A stretch of DNA of 64,000 nucleotides from Comamonas sp. 26 (GCF_002754475.1 NZ_PEFL01000001.1:372001-436000), one strand, 5' to 3'. Shown: positions 17,330 to 26,965, numbered from the stretch's first letter. Made by a program: numbers and translations. The notes: generated by a model from the sequence alone, not told the origin.

Positions 17330-17668
17330 GATGAAGCGATCAGCGTACTCATGCTCGTCATCGGCTCCTGTCAGCCAGTGCCCCAAAACTTGTAAAAGGC
17401 GATGGAGACTGATGTGTGCCCCAGCAAAAGGCGAAACTGCAGCAGCAGGCAGACGCCCAGAGCTGGCTCGGATCAAAGCGCTGGTTCAGCGGCTCGCTGA
17501 CCAGAAAGACAAACGGTTGGGTGAGGCCCCTGGGATCAGTCAGTCGTTGATGGCGTATTGAACGAGTATGTTGGAGGCGAGCACCACCACGCCCATGGCC
17601 GATACCGCCAGCAGCAGGGCTGGCGTACCGGGGCGCGGATAGGGCGTAGCGAGGCTGATGGCTGCGAT
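17330..17668 (-). pseudogene. Decayed queuosine-precursor transporter (VUT/YhhQ family) remnant
   Basis: Directly after the flavoprotein stop, the minus strand reads ISLATPYPRPGTPALLLAVS then AMGVVVLASNILVQYAIND and a TGA at 17540-17542. The same frame then goes on as LTDPRGLTQPFVFLVSEPLN. Recalled family members carry ASNILVQYPINDWLTWGAFTYPFVFLVS here, so the TGA replaces the Trp codon. There is no start codon at the expected place. Most of the later helices are missing, and a short SIAFYKFWGTG fragment near 17380 in another frame may be the C-terminal relic. The family normally has ~220-240 aa. Non-functional unless restored elsewhere. Confidence 0.65.
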
Positions 17669-19453
17669 TTACAGCGCACCGCCAGAACCACGTGAGCCGG
17701 ACGAAGGCACAGGCAGGTTCAAGATAGCGCAGGCCACGGCTTCACCGACCTTGATGCCATCCACACCTGCGGACAAAATGCCGCCAGCGTAGCTGGCACC
17801 TTCACCTGCGGGGTATAGGCCGCGCGTGTTGTCGCTCTGGAAGTCTGCGCCACGGCCAATTTTGACGGGCGATGAGGTACGTGTTTCCACCCCCGTCAGC
17901 ACGGCATCATTCATGTCGTAGCCGCGAATCTTCTTGCCAAACGCGGGCAGGGCCTCGCGCATGGCTTCAATCGCGTAGGTGGGCAGGGCTTGGTGCAGGT
18001 CACCCAGATGAATGCCAGGCTTGTACGATGGCTGAACCGCGCCAAATTCTGACGAAGGTGTGCCCACTACAAAATCGCCCACCAGTTGGCCGGGCGCGCT
18101 GTAGTTCTGGCCGCCCAGATCGTAGGCTTTGGATTCCAGTTGGCGCTGCAGCACAACGCCTGAAAGCGGGTGATGCTCACCTTTTTGCATCTTTTCCACG
18201 CCCAAGGTCTTGCCGTCAAACGCCCAGGAAAAACTCTCGGCATCTTGCGGATAGTCTTCGGGGCTGATGGCACAGACCATGCCCGCATTGGCATTGCGCT
18301 CGGCGCGCGAGTACTGGCTCATGCCATTGGTGACGACGCGGCCGGGCTCGCTGGTCGCAGCCACCACGGTGCCGCCGGGACACATGCAAAAGCTGTAAAC
18401 GGCGCGGCCGTTCTTGGCGTGGTGCACCAGCTTGTAATCCGCAGCGCCCAGCAGCGGGTGACCCGCATCCTTGCCCCAGCGGGCGCGGTCAATCACGCTT
18501 TGCGGGTGCTCGATACGGAAGCCGATGGAGAAGGGCTTGGCTTCCATGGCCACACCGCGCTCGTAGAAGTTGACAAAAGTATCGCGTGCGCTATGGCCCA
18601 GTGCCATCACCGCGTGGTGGGTGGGCAGGTGGTAGCTTTCGCCGGTGACCTGATTGAGCACTTGCAGGCCAGTCAGCTGGCGCTGCTCGCCTTCGCCCTC
18701 GATCTGCACATCGGTCACGCGCTGTTCAAAGCGCACTTCCCCGCCCAGACGCACGATTTCTTCGCGAATGCCTTCAACCAGCTTGACCAGCTTGAAAGTG
18801 CCGATATGGGGGTGGGCGGTGTAGAGAATCTCTGGCGGTGCGCCGAAAGTCACAAATTCTGTCAGTACCTTGCGGCCAAGATGGCGTGGATCCTTGATCT
18901 GGCTGTAGAGCTTGCCGTCAGAGAACGTGCCCGCACCGCCTTCGCCGTACTGCACGTTGGATTCGGGTGTCAGCTCGCGCTTGCGCCACAGGCGCCAGGT
19001 GTCCTTGGTGCGCTGGCGCACGGTCTTGCCGCGTTCCAGCACGATGGGCTTGAAACCCATCTGGGCCAGAACCAGGCCGGCAAACATGCCGCAGGGGCCA
19101 AAGCCTACAACCACGGGGCGCTCATCCATATCGGCGGGAGCCTGGCCCACCGGCGTCCAGCGCATGTCTGGCGTGAGGTTGACGTGGGAGTGGTCCGCAA
19201 AGTGCGCCAGCAGCGCGGCTTCCTGGCTTTCATCGGCCAGCGTGATGTCGACGATATACACCGCCAGCAACTCGGTCTTGCGCGCATCAAAGCTGCGCTT
19301 GTGCACCTGCAGGCCTGCAATGGCCTTGGCGGGCAAGCCCAGACGCTCGGCGGCTAAAGCCGTGAGCTTTTCAAGGGGCTGAAATTCGGTGTGGTTTTCG
19401 GGGTGGTATTCCACCGCCGACAAAGGGAGTTTGAGTTCTGCGATCCGGATCAT
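17669..19453 (-). CDS. Uncharacterised FAD/NAD(P)-dependent oxidoreductase (COG2509-like)
   Basis: A 594-aa cytoplasmic flavoprotein. An N-terminal ferredoxin-like ~100 residues precede a dinucleotide-binding motif VVVGFGPCGMFAGLVLAQMG near residue 115-135. Then come the family signature NVQYGEGGAGTFSDGKLY and, near the C-terminus, the FAD-contact GLYPAGEGASYAGGILSAG. These match the widespread FAD-dependent dehydrogenase family COG2509, whose reaction is unknown. It is a single minus-strand gene; its stop borders the transporter pseudogene. Confidence 0.88.
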   Translation of the reverse strand: MIRIAELKLPLSAVEYHPENHTEFQPLEKLTALAAERLGLPAKAIAGLQVHKRSFDARKTELLAVYIVDITLADESQEAALLAHFADHSHVNLTPDMRWTPVGQAPADMDERPVVVGFGPCGMFAGLVLAQMGFKPIVLERGKTVRQRTKDTWRLWRKRELTPESNVQYGEGGAGTFSDGKLYSQIKDPRHLGRKVLTEFVTFGAPPEILYTAHPHIGTFKLVKLVEGIREEIVRLGGEVRFEQRVTDVQIEGEGEQRQLTGLQVLNQVTGESYHLPTHHAVMALGHSARDTFVNFYERGVAMEAKPFSIGFRIEHPQSVIDRARWGKDAGHPLLGAADYKLVHHAKNGRAVYSFCMCPGGTVVAATSEPGRVVTNGMSQYSRAERNANAGMVCAISPEDYPQDAESFSWAFDGKTLGVEKMQKGEHHPLSGVVLQRQLESKAYDLGGQNYSAPGQLVGDFVVGTPSSEFGAVQPSYKPGIHLGDLHQALPTYAIEAMREALPAFGKKIRGYDMNDAVLTGVETRTSSPVKIGRGADFQSDNTRGLYPAGEGASYAGGILSAGVDGIKVGEAVACAILNLPVPSSGSRGSGGAL

Positions 19454-19760
19454 GGCTTGTACCTATCAAGCAAGGGCTTGGATGGTAAGGCAAAGCCAGC
19501 AGGGCTGCGCAGCAAGGCAGCGGTGACCTGCGTTTGTGTTGTGCTTATGGTGTTTAAAAAGTGAGCGGTTTGCGTTTGGTTGCATTCATTTGTGGATCAA
19601 TTTCAAGTTGAAGTAAATACATATCAACCGCTACACGCTACTGATTCGATAGTTGTCGGCTTGGCTTGTAGAGCAGTTGCAGCAGCCACAGGCCGATCTG
19701 AGGCCTGATCGGCATTGTTGCGGGTATGCGTTGCTGCTGCCACGGTCACATCACGTAGCG
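19454..19760. other. Intergenic region without a recognised gene
   Basis: About 307 nt between the flavoprotein start and the sbcC stop. The left half should carry the flavoprotein promoter. A 7-bp inverted repeat GCCGATC/GATCGGC (19693-19714) follows sbcC but lacks a T tract. Nothing else is supported. Confidence 0.6.
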
Positions 19761-22700
19761 CTAGATCACCAGTTTGGAATAACCAATCCCCGCAGCCTTC
19801 TCGACCTTGATCTGTGCCGGAATGCGCTCTTTGAGCGCCTCCACATGGCTGATGACGCCAATCATCTTGCCGCTGGCGTTCAGTGCATCCAGCGCAGACA
19901 GCGCCACTTCCAGCGTGTCGCCGTCTAAGGTGCCAAAGCCTTCGTCGAGGAACAGGGAGTCGATAGAGGTCTTGCTGCTAACCAGATCGGACAATGCCAG
20001 CGCCAGAGCCAGACTGACGAGGAATGCCTCGCCGCCCGACAGCGTGCGCGTGTCGCGCGCCACATCGCCTTGCCAGTTGTCCACAATATCGAGCTCCAGT
20101 TCGCCCGTGGGCTTGCGGCGCAGCAGGTAACGGCCATGCAGTCTTAGCAGGTGCTGGTTGGCCAGATGCAGCAGATGGTCTAGCGTCAGTCCCTGCGCAA
20201 ACTTGCGGAACTTGTCGCCCTTGGCGGAGCCAATCAGACCGTCTAGCCGCTGCCACAGGTCGCTGTCTTTTTCCTGCGCTGCAATTTGCTCCAGCAGCGC
20301 TTGCTGGCCTGCGCGGTGCTGGTCGTCGTCTGTTAAGCGGGCGCGGTGCGCGCCTAGTTGCTCGGCCTGCTGGGCGCGTTCGGCTTCCAGCTGGGTGATT
20401 TGCTGGGTGATGGCTTCGGGCATCTCATCGCTCAAGGCCTGCGATTGCAGCGCAGCCAGCCGCTGGGTTGCATCAGCCAGCAAGGTGCTGGCGCGCTGCT
20501 CTGCGGCGTGCAATTGATCGCTCAGCGCCTGCAAGCGGCTGTGCTCGGTATCGGCCAGCAGGGCTGATGAGTACTGCACTTCATCGGCAAATGGACTGGT
20601 TTGCAGCGCTTGCTGCCATGCGCCATGAGCTTGGTCTGCCGATTGCTGCAACTGCGCCAGCGTACTCTGGGCGTGAGTGATTTGGCCTTGCAGCAATGCC
20701 AGCGTTTGCGCAGTGCGCTCTATCTGCACTATGCAGTCGGCCAGCGTGGCGGCGGGTGTCACGGAATAAGCCGGTACATCGGCGGGCAGTGCGGGCAAGG
20801 CATTGTTGCGCTGCCGCCAGAGCTCGGCATCTTGCGCGGCTTGGGCGTATTGGCCTTGCTGCACTTCGATCTGGTGCGCCACTTCTTGCAGCAGCGTTTG
20901 CTGGCGCTGCCATTGCTGCCATTCTTGCTGGCGGGCGGTCAGCCAATCGGCGGTGTCCGCCGCCGCAGGCAGTGCATAGCCAGCGGCTTGTATGGAGGCT
21001 TGTAAGCTGTTTTGCAGAACGGTGGATTGCTGCTGCACCGCTTGCAGCATTTGGCTGGTTTGCAGCTGTTGCTGCATGTTGCTTTGCAGTGCTTGCTGGG
21101 TGCTGGCCTGTGCGTGGTCTGCCTGTTGCTGGTGGTGCAGCGCGGCCTGACAGGTCTCTTTGGCAGCTTGAAAATCGCGCTCGCCAGCATCGGCTAAGGC
21201 TAAGGTTTTCTCCAGCGCTGTGATTTGCTGCTGCGCCTTGTCACAGGTGGCGCTCAAAGCGTCGGGCTGCTGCCATGCAGTGTCAGCCACGGGCTCCGTT
21301 GCTTGCTCACGCAAGGAATTCCAGCGCGCTTGCCACTGTGCAATTTGCGTGGCGGTGGCATCGCGCTGCGCTTGCAGGTGTTGTTGCTGGCTCTGTGTGG
21401 TGGCAAGGGCGGTATTCAGCAACTCGCCTTGCTGCTGCAATGCATCGCGCTCTTGTTGCGCCTGCTTGAGTGCAGCTTCAGTGGCCGAAACATCGAGCGC
21501 CGCGTATTCGGTGATCGCAGGGTGATCGTGCGATCCGCACAAGGGGCAGGCTTCATCGGGCTGCAGCGCGGCGCGGTGGGCTTGCAGGCTTTGAATGCGC
21601 TGCTCCTGGGTCAGAAGGGCTTGCTTGTCGGCGACCTTTTCTTTGATGGCACGGTACTGCGCGCGCAAAACCTCGCGCTGGCTCATCTGTTGCTGAATTC
21701 GGGCTTCGCTGGCAGTCAGCGCTTGCGCATGGCTTTGCTGCTGCAGTTCCAGCGGCTGGCGCAGCGCAGCATGGGCTTGCAGTTGCTGCCAGTGGTGCAA
21801 CTGCTGTTGTGCGGCTTGCCAGTTGGCGCGCAGCTGCGGCAGGCTGGCGCCATGGGCGGCAAGCCGCTGCTGCTGGGCCTGTTCTGCGGCTTGTTGCTGC
21901 TGCAGGGCGCGAGTCACTTGCTCGGCAGCTTGCGCGCTGTGCTGGGCTTGGGTGCTGGCTTGTTGTTGCAGTTGCGCGGCAGTGCGCTGCAGCTGCAGCA
22001 GCTGGTTTTCAGCCTGCGCTGTTTGCTGCTGCAGTTGCTGGTGTTGCTGCAACTGCTCGCGCCAGCCGCTGAGGTTTTCGCCCAGCTGGGCGTGGCTGGC
22101 GTGGGTCTGGCTCCATGCCGTCAAATCAGCCTGTTGCGCTCTTGTGGCTTGCCGTTGCAGCTGTGATTTTTGTAGCGCGTTGGCGCTTAACTGCTGGGCT
22201 TGCTGGTGCTGAAGCCTCTGTACGACCTGCGCTTGCAACAAGCTGGCGTGCAGGCCTTGCAACTGATGTTGCTCTGCGGCTAATTGATGGCTGGCTTGCT
22301 GCCACTGCATGTGCAATGGGCGAATCGCCAAGGCGGGCGCATGGGCTTGCAGGCGCTGCAAGTCCGGCGCGGCGTCTGCTACCGCTTGCCGGGCTGCGGC
22401 TTCTGCGCTGCGGGCTTGCTCCACTTCGGCGCTGGTGTGGGCCGTTTGCGTTTGCCATTGCTGCACGGCATGCAACTGGGCGTGCCGTGTGTGTAGATCG
22501 GCCAGCGTGGCGCTCAGTTGTTGGGTCTGCGCTTGCAGATCGCTGCGCGTGGCTTCATCCAGCAATTGCATGCCATTGGCCTGAGCTTGCTGTTTTTCCA
22601 GTGCTTGCTTGGCGTCGCGAGCCTGTACAAAAACGGCTTCGGAGATACGGCTATAGATGTCTGTACCAGTCAGCTCCTCCAGCAACTCGGCGCGTTCCTT

Positions 22701-23198
22701 GGCATCGGAGTTGAGGAAAGCCGCAAAGCCGCCCTGGGCCAGCAGCATGGATTTGGTAAAGCGCGCAAAGTCCAGCCCGGTGATCTCGGCGATGCATTCC
22801 GGCTTTTCGCTGAGACGCGTTGAAATGATGTAGCCGTCAGCGACTCGAGCCAGTTCCACAATGGGGTCTAGGAGATTTCCATCAGGCTTGTTGTGTGCAC
22901 GGCGTTGGCTCCAGAAGGCACGGTAGGCCATGCCTTTGACTTCAAACTCCACTTCGGCGAAGCAGTCGGAGGTATGACGAGTGATGATGTCATTGCCGCC
23001 TTTTCCCACCTTTTTCAGCCTCGGTGTCTGGTGGTACAGCGCCAGACAAATAGCGTCGAGCAGCGTGGACTTGCCCGCGCCCGTGGGGCCGGTGATGGCG
23101 AACAAGCCGCTGTCGGCAAAGGGTGCGGCGGTGAAGTCGATGTTCCACTCGCCCTTGAGCGAGTTCAGGTTTTTAAGGCGCAGCTTCAGAATCTTCAT
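19761..23198 (-). CDS. sbcC: Nuclease SbcCD subunit C (Rad50-like ATPase)
   Basis: SMC/Rad50-type ATPase, 1145 aa, that with SbcD cuts hairpins and protein-blocked DNA ends. Walker A is GPTGAGKST (residues 37-45). Long Gln/Ala-rich coiled coils flank a zinc hook CPLCGS (~551-556). The C-terminal lobe carries the signature LSGGEAFLVSLALALALSDL and Walker B SLFLDEGFGTLD. It is longer than the E. coli protein (1048 aa), mainly through Gln-rich coil. The ATG overlaps the sbcD stop by 4 nt. The reverse complement of the coil gives long, meaningless antisense frames. Confidence 0.96.
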   Translation of the reverse strand: MKILKLRLKNLNSLKGEWNIDFTAAPFADSGLFAITGPTGAGKSTLLDAICLALYHQTPRLKKVGKGGNDIITRHTSDCFAEVEFEVKGMAYRAFWSQRRAHNKPDGNLLDPIVELARVADGYIISTRLSEKPECIAEITGLDFARFTKSMLLAQGGFAAFLNSDAKERAELLEELTGTDIYSRISEAVFVQARDAKQALEKQQAQANGMQLLDEATRSDLQAQTQQLSATLADLHTRHAQLHAVQQWQTQTAHTSAEVEQARSAEAAARQAVADAAPDLQRLQAHAPALAIRPLHMQWQQASHQLAAEQHQLQGLHASLLQAQVVQRLQHQQAQQLSANALQKSQLQRQATRAQQADLTAWSQTHASHAQLGENLSGWREQLQQHQQLQQQTAQAENQLLQLQRTAAQLQQQASTQAQHSAQAAEQVTRALQQQQAAEQAQQQRLAAHGASLPQLRANWQAAQQQLHHWQQLQAHAALRQPLELQQQSHAQALTASEARIQQQMSQREVLRAQYRAIKEKVADKQALLTQEQRIQSLQAHRAALQPDEACPLCGSHDHPAITEYAALDVSATEAALKQAQQERDALQQQGELLNTALATTQSQQQHLQAQRDATATQIAQWQARWNSLREQATEPVADTAWQQPDALSATCDKAQQQITALEKTLALADAGERDFQAAKETCQAALHHQQQADHAQASTQQALQSNMQQQLQTSQMLQAVQQQSTVLQNSLQASIQAAGYALPAAADTADWLTARQQEWQQWQRQQTLLQEVAHQIEVQQGQYAQAAQDAELWRQRNNALPALPADVPAYSVTPAATLADCIVQIERTAQTLALLQGQITHAQSTLAQLQQSADQAHGAWQQALQTSPFADEVQYSSALLADTEHSRLQALSDQLHAAEQRASTLLADATQRLAALQSQALSDEMPEAITQQITQLEAERAQQAEQLGAHRARLTDDDQHRAGQQALLEQIAAQEKDSDLWQRLDGLIGSAKGDKFRKFAQGLTLDHLLHLANQHLLRLHGRYLLRRKPTGELELDIVDNWQGDVARDTRTLSGGEAFLVSLALALALSDLVSSKTSIDSLFLDEGFGTLDGDTLEVALSALDALNASGKMIGVISHVEALKERIPAQIKVEKAAGIGYSKLVI

Positions 23199-24451
23199 GC
23201 GGCGTCTCCAGCTGCAGCTCCGCTTGTGTCGTTCAGGCTGCGCAGCACTTGCTGGTAGCGCTCGGTCAGTGCCAGTTGCAGGGGGGGCTCCAGATTTTCT
23301 TGTGCCAAGCGGCGCTCAAACACATCAAGCGGGCTGAGTTCGTCGAGCGATTCACGCGCATTGCCCATCAGCTGCGCAGCTGCGGTGCCGCGCTGGCGTT
23401 TGATGCGCAGAATGTTAAGCAACAAGCCTTCGGCCATGTTCTGCACGCGGCTGGCCATGTCAGCCAGATAGTCGTCTTCCTGTACTGTCACTTCAACCCA
23501 GACGGTGGTTTCGCCGCTGGCTTTGGCTGCCGCTTCTTGCAGCAAGGCGGGCAACTGGGTCAGGCTGCCGCTGAGGGCGAGCAGGGGCTGGAACACCGGC
23601 ACAGGCAAGGCGGTCACGGCGTGCAGACCGCCTGCATCCAAGTCCACCAGCAGCACTTGCTTGGTTTGCCTGGCTTCGTCAAAACCCAGCGCGATGGGCG
23701 AGCCGCTGTAGCGGATATGGTCCAGGCCACCCACGGTTTGCGGCTTGTGGATATGACCCAGTGCGATATAGCTGGCGGGCGGGAAGGCGTTGGTGGGGAA
23801 GGCTTCGAGCGCGCCCACATAAATCTCGCGCACCGATTCATTGCTGCTGGCGCCCACGGTGGTCAGGTGGCCGGTGGCGATGATGGGCAGTTGCTGGCCC
23901 GTGCTGGCCAGCAAATCTGCCTGCTTTTGCTGGGCGACGGCATACACGCGCTGGTAGGTGGCTGCGATGGCGTTCTGCAGCGCCTGCTGTTTGTCTTGCG
24001 CGCTTTGCCCGGCCTGGCTTTGCTGCACATCGCGCGGGCGGATAAAGGGCAGGGCGCAGACGATGCAGCCGGGTTTTTTGTCGGTATTTCTCAGCGGCAG
24101 CGTGACGACATGCTGGGCATCGTCGCCGGTGGAGCTGACGACCTGTGTGCCAAGGTGTGAGAGCAGGTTGCGGCTTTCATCGAGCACGCTGACCGAGTCG
24201 TGGTTGCCAGCCAGCAGCAGCAGGGCTACGCCCGCTTCGTGCAGTCGAACAATCAGCTGGTTGTACAGTTCCCGCGCATAGCTGGGCGGCGCGCCGGTAT
24301 CAAAAATATCGCCGGCGATGAGCACGGCATCCACCGCTTGGGTCTGGACCTGAGTGAGAAGCCAGTCGATCAGGGCCTGATGCTCGGCCTGGCGGCTGTA
24401 GCCCATGAAATGCTGGCCCAGATGCCAGTCGGAGGTGTGGAGGATGCGCAT
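23195..24451 (-). CDS. sbcD: Nuclease SbcCD subunit D (Mre11-like)
   Basis: Metallophosphoesterase nuclease, 418 aa. Mre11 motifs are in order: SDWHLGQ (Asp8, His10), GDIFDTG, GNHDS, ATGHLTT and GHIHKPQ. The C-terminal ~110 residues form the capping/dimer region. It lies upstream of sbcC on the minus strand with an ATGA overlap, the standard sbcDC order. The DUF2164 gene lies upstream and ends at a terminator. Confidence 0.96.
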   Translation of the reverse strand: MRILHTSDWHLGQHFMGYSRQAEHQALIDWLLTQVQTQAVDAVLIAGDIFDTGAPPSYARELYNQLIVRLHEAGVALLLLAGNHDSVSVLDESRNLLSHLGTQVVSSTGDDAQHVVTLPLRNTDKKPGCIVCALPFIRPRDVQQSQAGQSAQDKQQALQNAIAATYQRVYAVAQQKQADLLASTGQQLPIIATGHLTTVGASSNESVREIYVGALEAFPTNAFPPASYIALGHIHKPQTVGGLDHIRYSGSPIALGFDEARQTKQVLLVDLDAGGLHAVTALPVPVFQPLLALSGSLTQLPALLQEAAAKASGETTVWVEVTVQEDDYLADMASRVQNMAEGLLLNILRIKRQRGTAAAQLMGNARESLDELSPLDVFERRLAQENLEPPLQLALTERYQQVLRSLNDTSGAAAGDAA

Positions 24452-24498
24452 GTGCTGATGTTACGAGGGGATGCCGGGCAAAGGACTCGTAGATCAGA

Positions 24499-24529
24499 AC
24501 AAAACAGCCTGACAGAGGGAGTCAGGCTG
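24499..24529 (-). terminator. Rho-independent terminator after the DUF2164 gene
   Basis: On the minus strand, stem CAGCCTGAC/GTCAGGCTG (24529-24521 with 24513-24505), 7-nt loop, then TTTTGTT. It separates the DUF2164 gene from sbcD. Confidence 0.85.
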
Positions 24530-24541
24530 CTGATATCGCTT

Positions 24542-24808
24542 TTATTTGCGCCCGGGGCGCTTGGCCGTCCAGTAGCTGAACTCTTCCTTGCCCACTTCAT
24601 AGTCCAGCTCTTGCAGGCGGGCCTGCATGTTCTCCTGAACATCGGCGATGGCCTTGTTGTAGATGGTCGGGCCAATCTCGGCGAGAAAGAAGTTGAGCAG
24701 CGCGCCGGACTGCATATTGCCGATGGGCTCGTCCATGTTCTCGCGGAAATAGCGCTCGATGGACGTGATGGCCTGTTGCTGTGCGTGCTTGGGGAGTTCG
24801 ATGCTCAT
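24542..24808 (-). CDS. DUF2164 family protein
   Basis: A small acidic protein of 88 aa, beginning MSIELPKHAQQQAITSIERY. The body YFRENMDEPIGNMQSGALLN and FFLAEIGPTIYNKAIADVQ is typical of DUF2164. An in-frame upstream opening would add 32 unlikely residues, so the ATG at 24808 is preferred. No membrane segment or catalytic motif is seen; function unknown. It has its own terminator before sbcD. Confidence 0.82.
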   Translation of the reverse strand: MSIELPKHAQQQAITSIERYFRENMDEPIGNMQSGALLNFFLAEIGPTIYNKAIADVQENMQARLQELDYEVGKEEFSYWTAKRPGRK

Positions 24809-24928
24809 GGTGATCTGTGTGGCTGGATTGCTTGCATTTTTGCAAACCTTCGGAAGGGCCGCTTGGTGCGAGTGGACTAGGTACCTGCAGACCGCTTGCG
24901 TCAAACTGTGGTTGCTCTGATAAAGAGA

Positions 24929-24960
24929 GCTGCTAGCGCTTATCTATAAAGCGCTGCAGC
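24929..24960. repeat. GCTAGCGCTT hairpin repeat, copy 1
   Basis: GCTGCTAGCGCTT paired with AAGCGCTGCAGC, with one bulge, lying just downstream of the ABC exporter stop on the minus strand. It is close in sequence to the copies at 35004, 39556 and 57228. Confidence 0.75.
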
Positions 24961-24991
24961 CGGTTTTTATTGAATTTCCTGCTGACTAGGT

Positions 24992-26836
24992 TCAAAGAAC
25001 CGAGTTGTCGGCCTCGGCCAGAAAGCCGCCGCTCTGGTGCGCCCACAGCTTGGCGTAGATGCCGCCCTTGGCCAGCAGTTGCTGGTGCGTGCCTTCTTCT
25101 TCGATATGGCCGTCGTTCATCACAATCAGCCGGTCCATGGCGGCGATGGTGGACAGGCGGTGGGCAATGGCAATCACGGTCTTGCCCTGCATCAGACCGT
25201 CCAGACTCTGCTGGATGGCGGCTTCGACCTCGCTGTCCAAAGCACTGGTGGCTTCGTCCAGCAAAAGAATGGGGGCGTCTTTCAGCATCACGCGGGCAAT
25301 GGCCACGCGCTGGCGCTGGCCGCCTGAGAGCTTGACGCCGCGCTCGCCCACCTGGGCGTCGTAGCCGCTGCGGCCTTTCAGATCGGTCAGCGTGGCGATG
25401 AAATCCGATGCTTCGGCCTTGTCGGCGGCGGCCTGCATCTGCGCTTCCGTCGCATCGGGGCGGCCGTAGAGGATGTTGTCGCGCATGGAGCGGTGCAGCA
25501 GCGAGGTGTCTTGCGTCACCATGCCAATCGCGCCGCGCAGGCTGTCCTGGGTGACGTGGCGAATATCCTGGCCGTCAATGGTGATGCGCCCGCCTTGCAC
25601 TTCATGAAAGCGCAGCAGCAGGTTGACCAGCGTGGACTTGCCTGCGCCCGACCGGCCAATCAGACCAATGCGCTCGCCGGGGCGAATGTGCAGGTTCAGG
25701 TGGTTCATCACCTTTTTGCCATCGGCCTTGTAGCCAAAGCTCACGTCTTCAAAGGCAATGCCGCCCTGGGCCACTTGCAGGGGCTTGGCGTCGGTGTCAT
25801 CCACAATCGTGCGGGGTTTGGTCAGTGTGGTGATGCCATCCTGAATGGTGCCCACGTTCTCAAACAGCCCCGTCATTTGCCACATCACCCAGTGCGAATA
25901 GCCCATCAGGCGCAGCGCCATGGCAATCACGGCGGCCACCACGCCAGCCGATGCCTGGCCTTGCGTCCACAGATACAGCGCGGTGCCGCCGCTGCCCAGC
26001 AGCAGCAGAGCAATCATCAGGTGGTTGGTGATCTCGAACAGGCTGACCAGACGCATCTGTGCATAACCGGTGGACTTGAACGATTCCATCGCATTGCGGG
26101 CGTATTCGGCTTCGCGGCGTGTGTGGGCGAACAGCTTGACGGTGGCGATGTTGGTGTACGCATCGGTCACGCGGCCCGTCATCATCGAGCGGGCGTCGGC
26201 CTGCTCTTTGCCGATCTTGCCCAGACGCGGCACAAAGTAAAAGCAGGCGGCGGTGTACGCCAAAAACCACAGCGCAAACGGAATCATCAGCCGCCACTCA
26301 AAGCTGGCCGCCAGAATCAAAATGCCGATCATGTAGACGCCCACGCCCACAAACACATCGACCACCATGAAGACCACTTCACGCACGGACAGCGCGGTCT
26401 GCATGATCTTGGTGGTGATACGGCCGGCAAATTCGTCCGCATAGAAGGACATGCTCTGACCCAGCATCAGCTTGTGGAACACCCAGCGCAGGCGCATGGG
26501 GAAGTTGATGGCCAGCACCTGGTGCATGACGGTGGTGTGCAAGGCCAGCAGCGCCACACTGCCCAGCAAGATGGCGGCAATACCGATCAGCGTGCCGCGC
26601 TGCTCTGCCAGGAAGTCGGCGGGTGCGGCAGCGCCTAGCCAGTCCACCACGCGGCTCATGATGGCGAACAGCACCGCCTCATAGGCTGCCAGCAGGGCGG
26701 ATGTCAGCGTCATCAACCCAATCCAGCCGCGCATGCCCTGTGTGCAGGCCCAGACAAAGGCAAAGAAGCCCACGGGCGGAACCTTGGGCTCTTGCGCGGG
26801 GTAGGGGGGAACCTGTTTTTCAAAAAATCGGAACAC
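24992..26836 (-). CDS. ABC transporter ATP-binding/permease protein (MsbA/multidrug-type half exporter)
   Basis: A half-transporter of 614 aa, with six predicted helices in residues ~30-330 fused to an ATPase domain (~365-600). The ATPase shows Walker A GRSGAGKST, signature LSGGQRQRVAIARV, Walker B PILLLDEATSALDSE and the switch His in AIAHRLSTI. The GTG at 26836 (FRFFEKQVPPYPAQ, GGGAG 10 nt upstream) is chosen over a GTG at 26869. It should act as a homodimer exporting a lipid or hydrophobic compound; the substrate is not evident. It is divergent from the M28 peptidase remnant. Confidence 0.9.
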   Translation of the reverse strand: MFRFFEKQVPPYPAQEPKVPPVGFFAFVWACTQGMRGWIGLMTLTSALLAAYEAVLFAIMSRVVDWLGAAAPADFLAEQRGTLIGIAAILLGSVALLALHTTVMHQVLAINFPMRLRWVFHKLMLGQSMSFYADEFAGRITTKIMQTALSVREVVFMVVDVFVGVGVYMIGILILAASFEWRLMIPFALWFLAYTAACFYFVPRLGKIGKEQADARSMMTGRVTDAYTNIATVKLFAHTRREAEYARNAMESFKSTGYAQMRLVSLFEITNHLMIALLLLGSGGTALYLWTQGQASAGVVAAVIAMALRLMGYSHWVMWQMTGLFENVGTIQDGITTLTKPRTIVDDTDAKPLQVAQGGIAFEDVSFGYKADGKKVMNHLNLHIRPGERIGLIGRSGAGKSTLVNLLLRFHEVQGGRITIDGQDIRHVTQDSLRGAIGMVTQDTSLLHRSMRDNILYGRPDATEAQMQAAADKAEASDFIATLTDLKGRSGYDAQVGERGVKLSGGQRQRVAIARVMLKDAPILLLDEATSALDSEVEAAIQQSLDGLMQGKTVIAIAHRLSTIAAMDRLIVMNDGHIEEEGTHQQLLAKGGIYAKLWAHQSGGFLAEADNSVL

Positions 26837-26965
26837 GATGGCAATACTCCCAGTGCCAGCTATTGGCACTTTTGTTCGTCATGGTAGGGGAGTGGGCGGC
26901 GGCGGTGTGATGATGCGGCCAAGCCCGCTCAGACCATGGGCTCATACCCTGTTGTCTTCAAAGCC

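Noticed and set aside
17331..17561. Plus-strand frame of 76 codons
   Set aside because: The opposite strand carries the recognisable relic of a VUT transporter; this frame has no start signal or family match.
18170..19357. Plus-strand open frame of 395 codons opposite the flavoprotein gene
   Set aside because: It is the antisense of a gene with clear FAD and NAD motifs. The translation is His/Gly/Ala-rich without any domain, as expected from GC-rich codon bias.
19693..19714. Inverted repeat GCCGATC/GATCGGC after sbcC considered as a terminator
   Set aside because: No T tract follows on either strand, so termination cannot be supported.
21225..22166. Long plus-strand open frames rich in Leu/Gln opposite sbcC
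   Set aside because: Antisense of the Gln-rich SbcC coiled coil; the CAG/CTG bias produces open Leu-rich frames. No start signals or domains.
25493..26638. Plus-strand frame of 381 codons opposite the ABC exporter
   Set aside because: Shadow of the membrane domain on the other strand; composition is His/Gln-rich and unlike a protein family.
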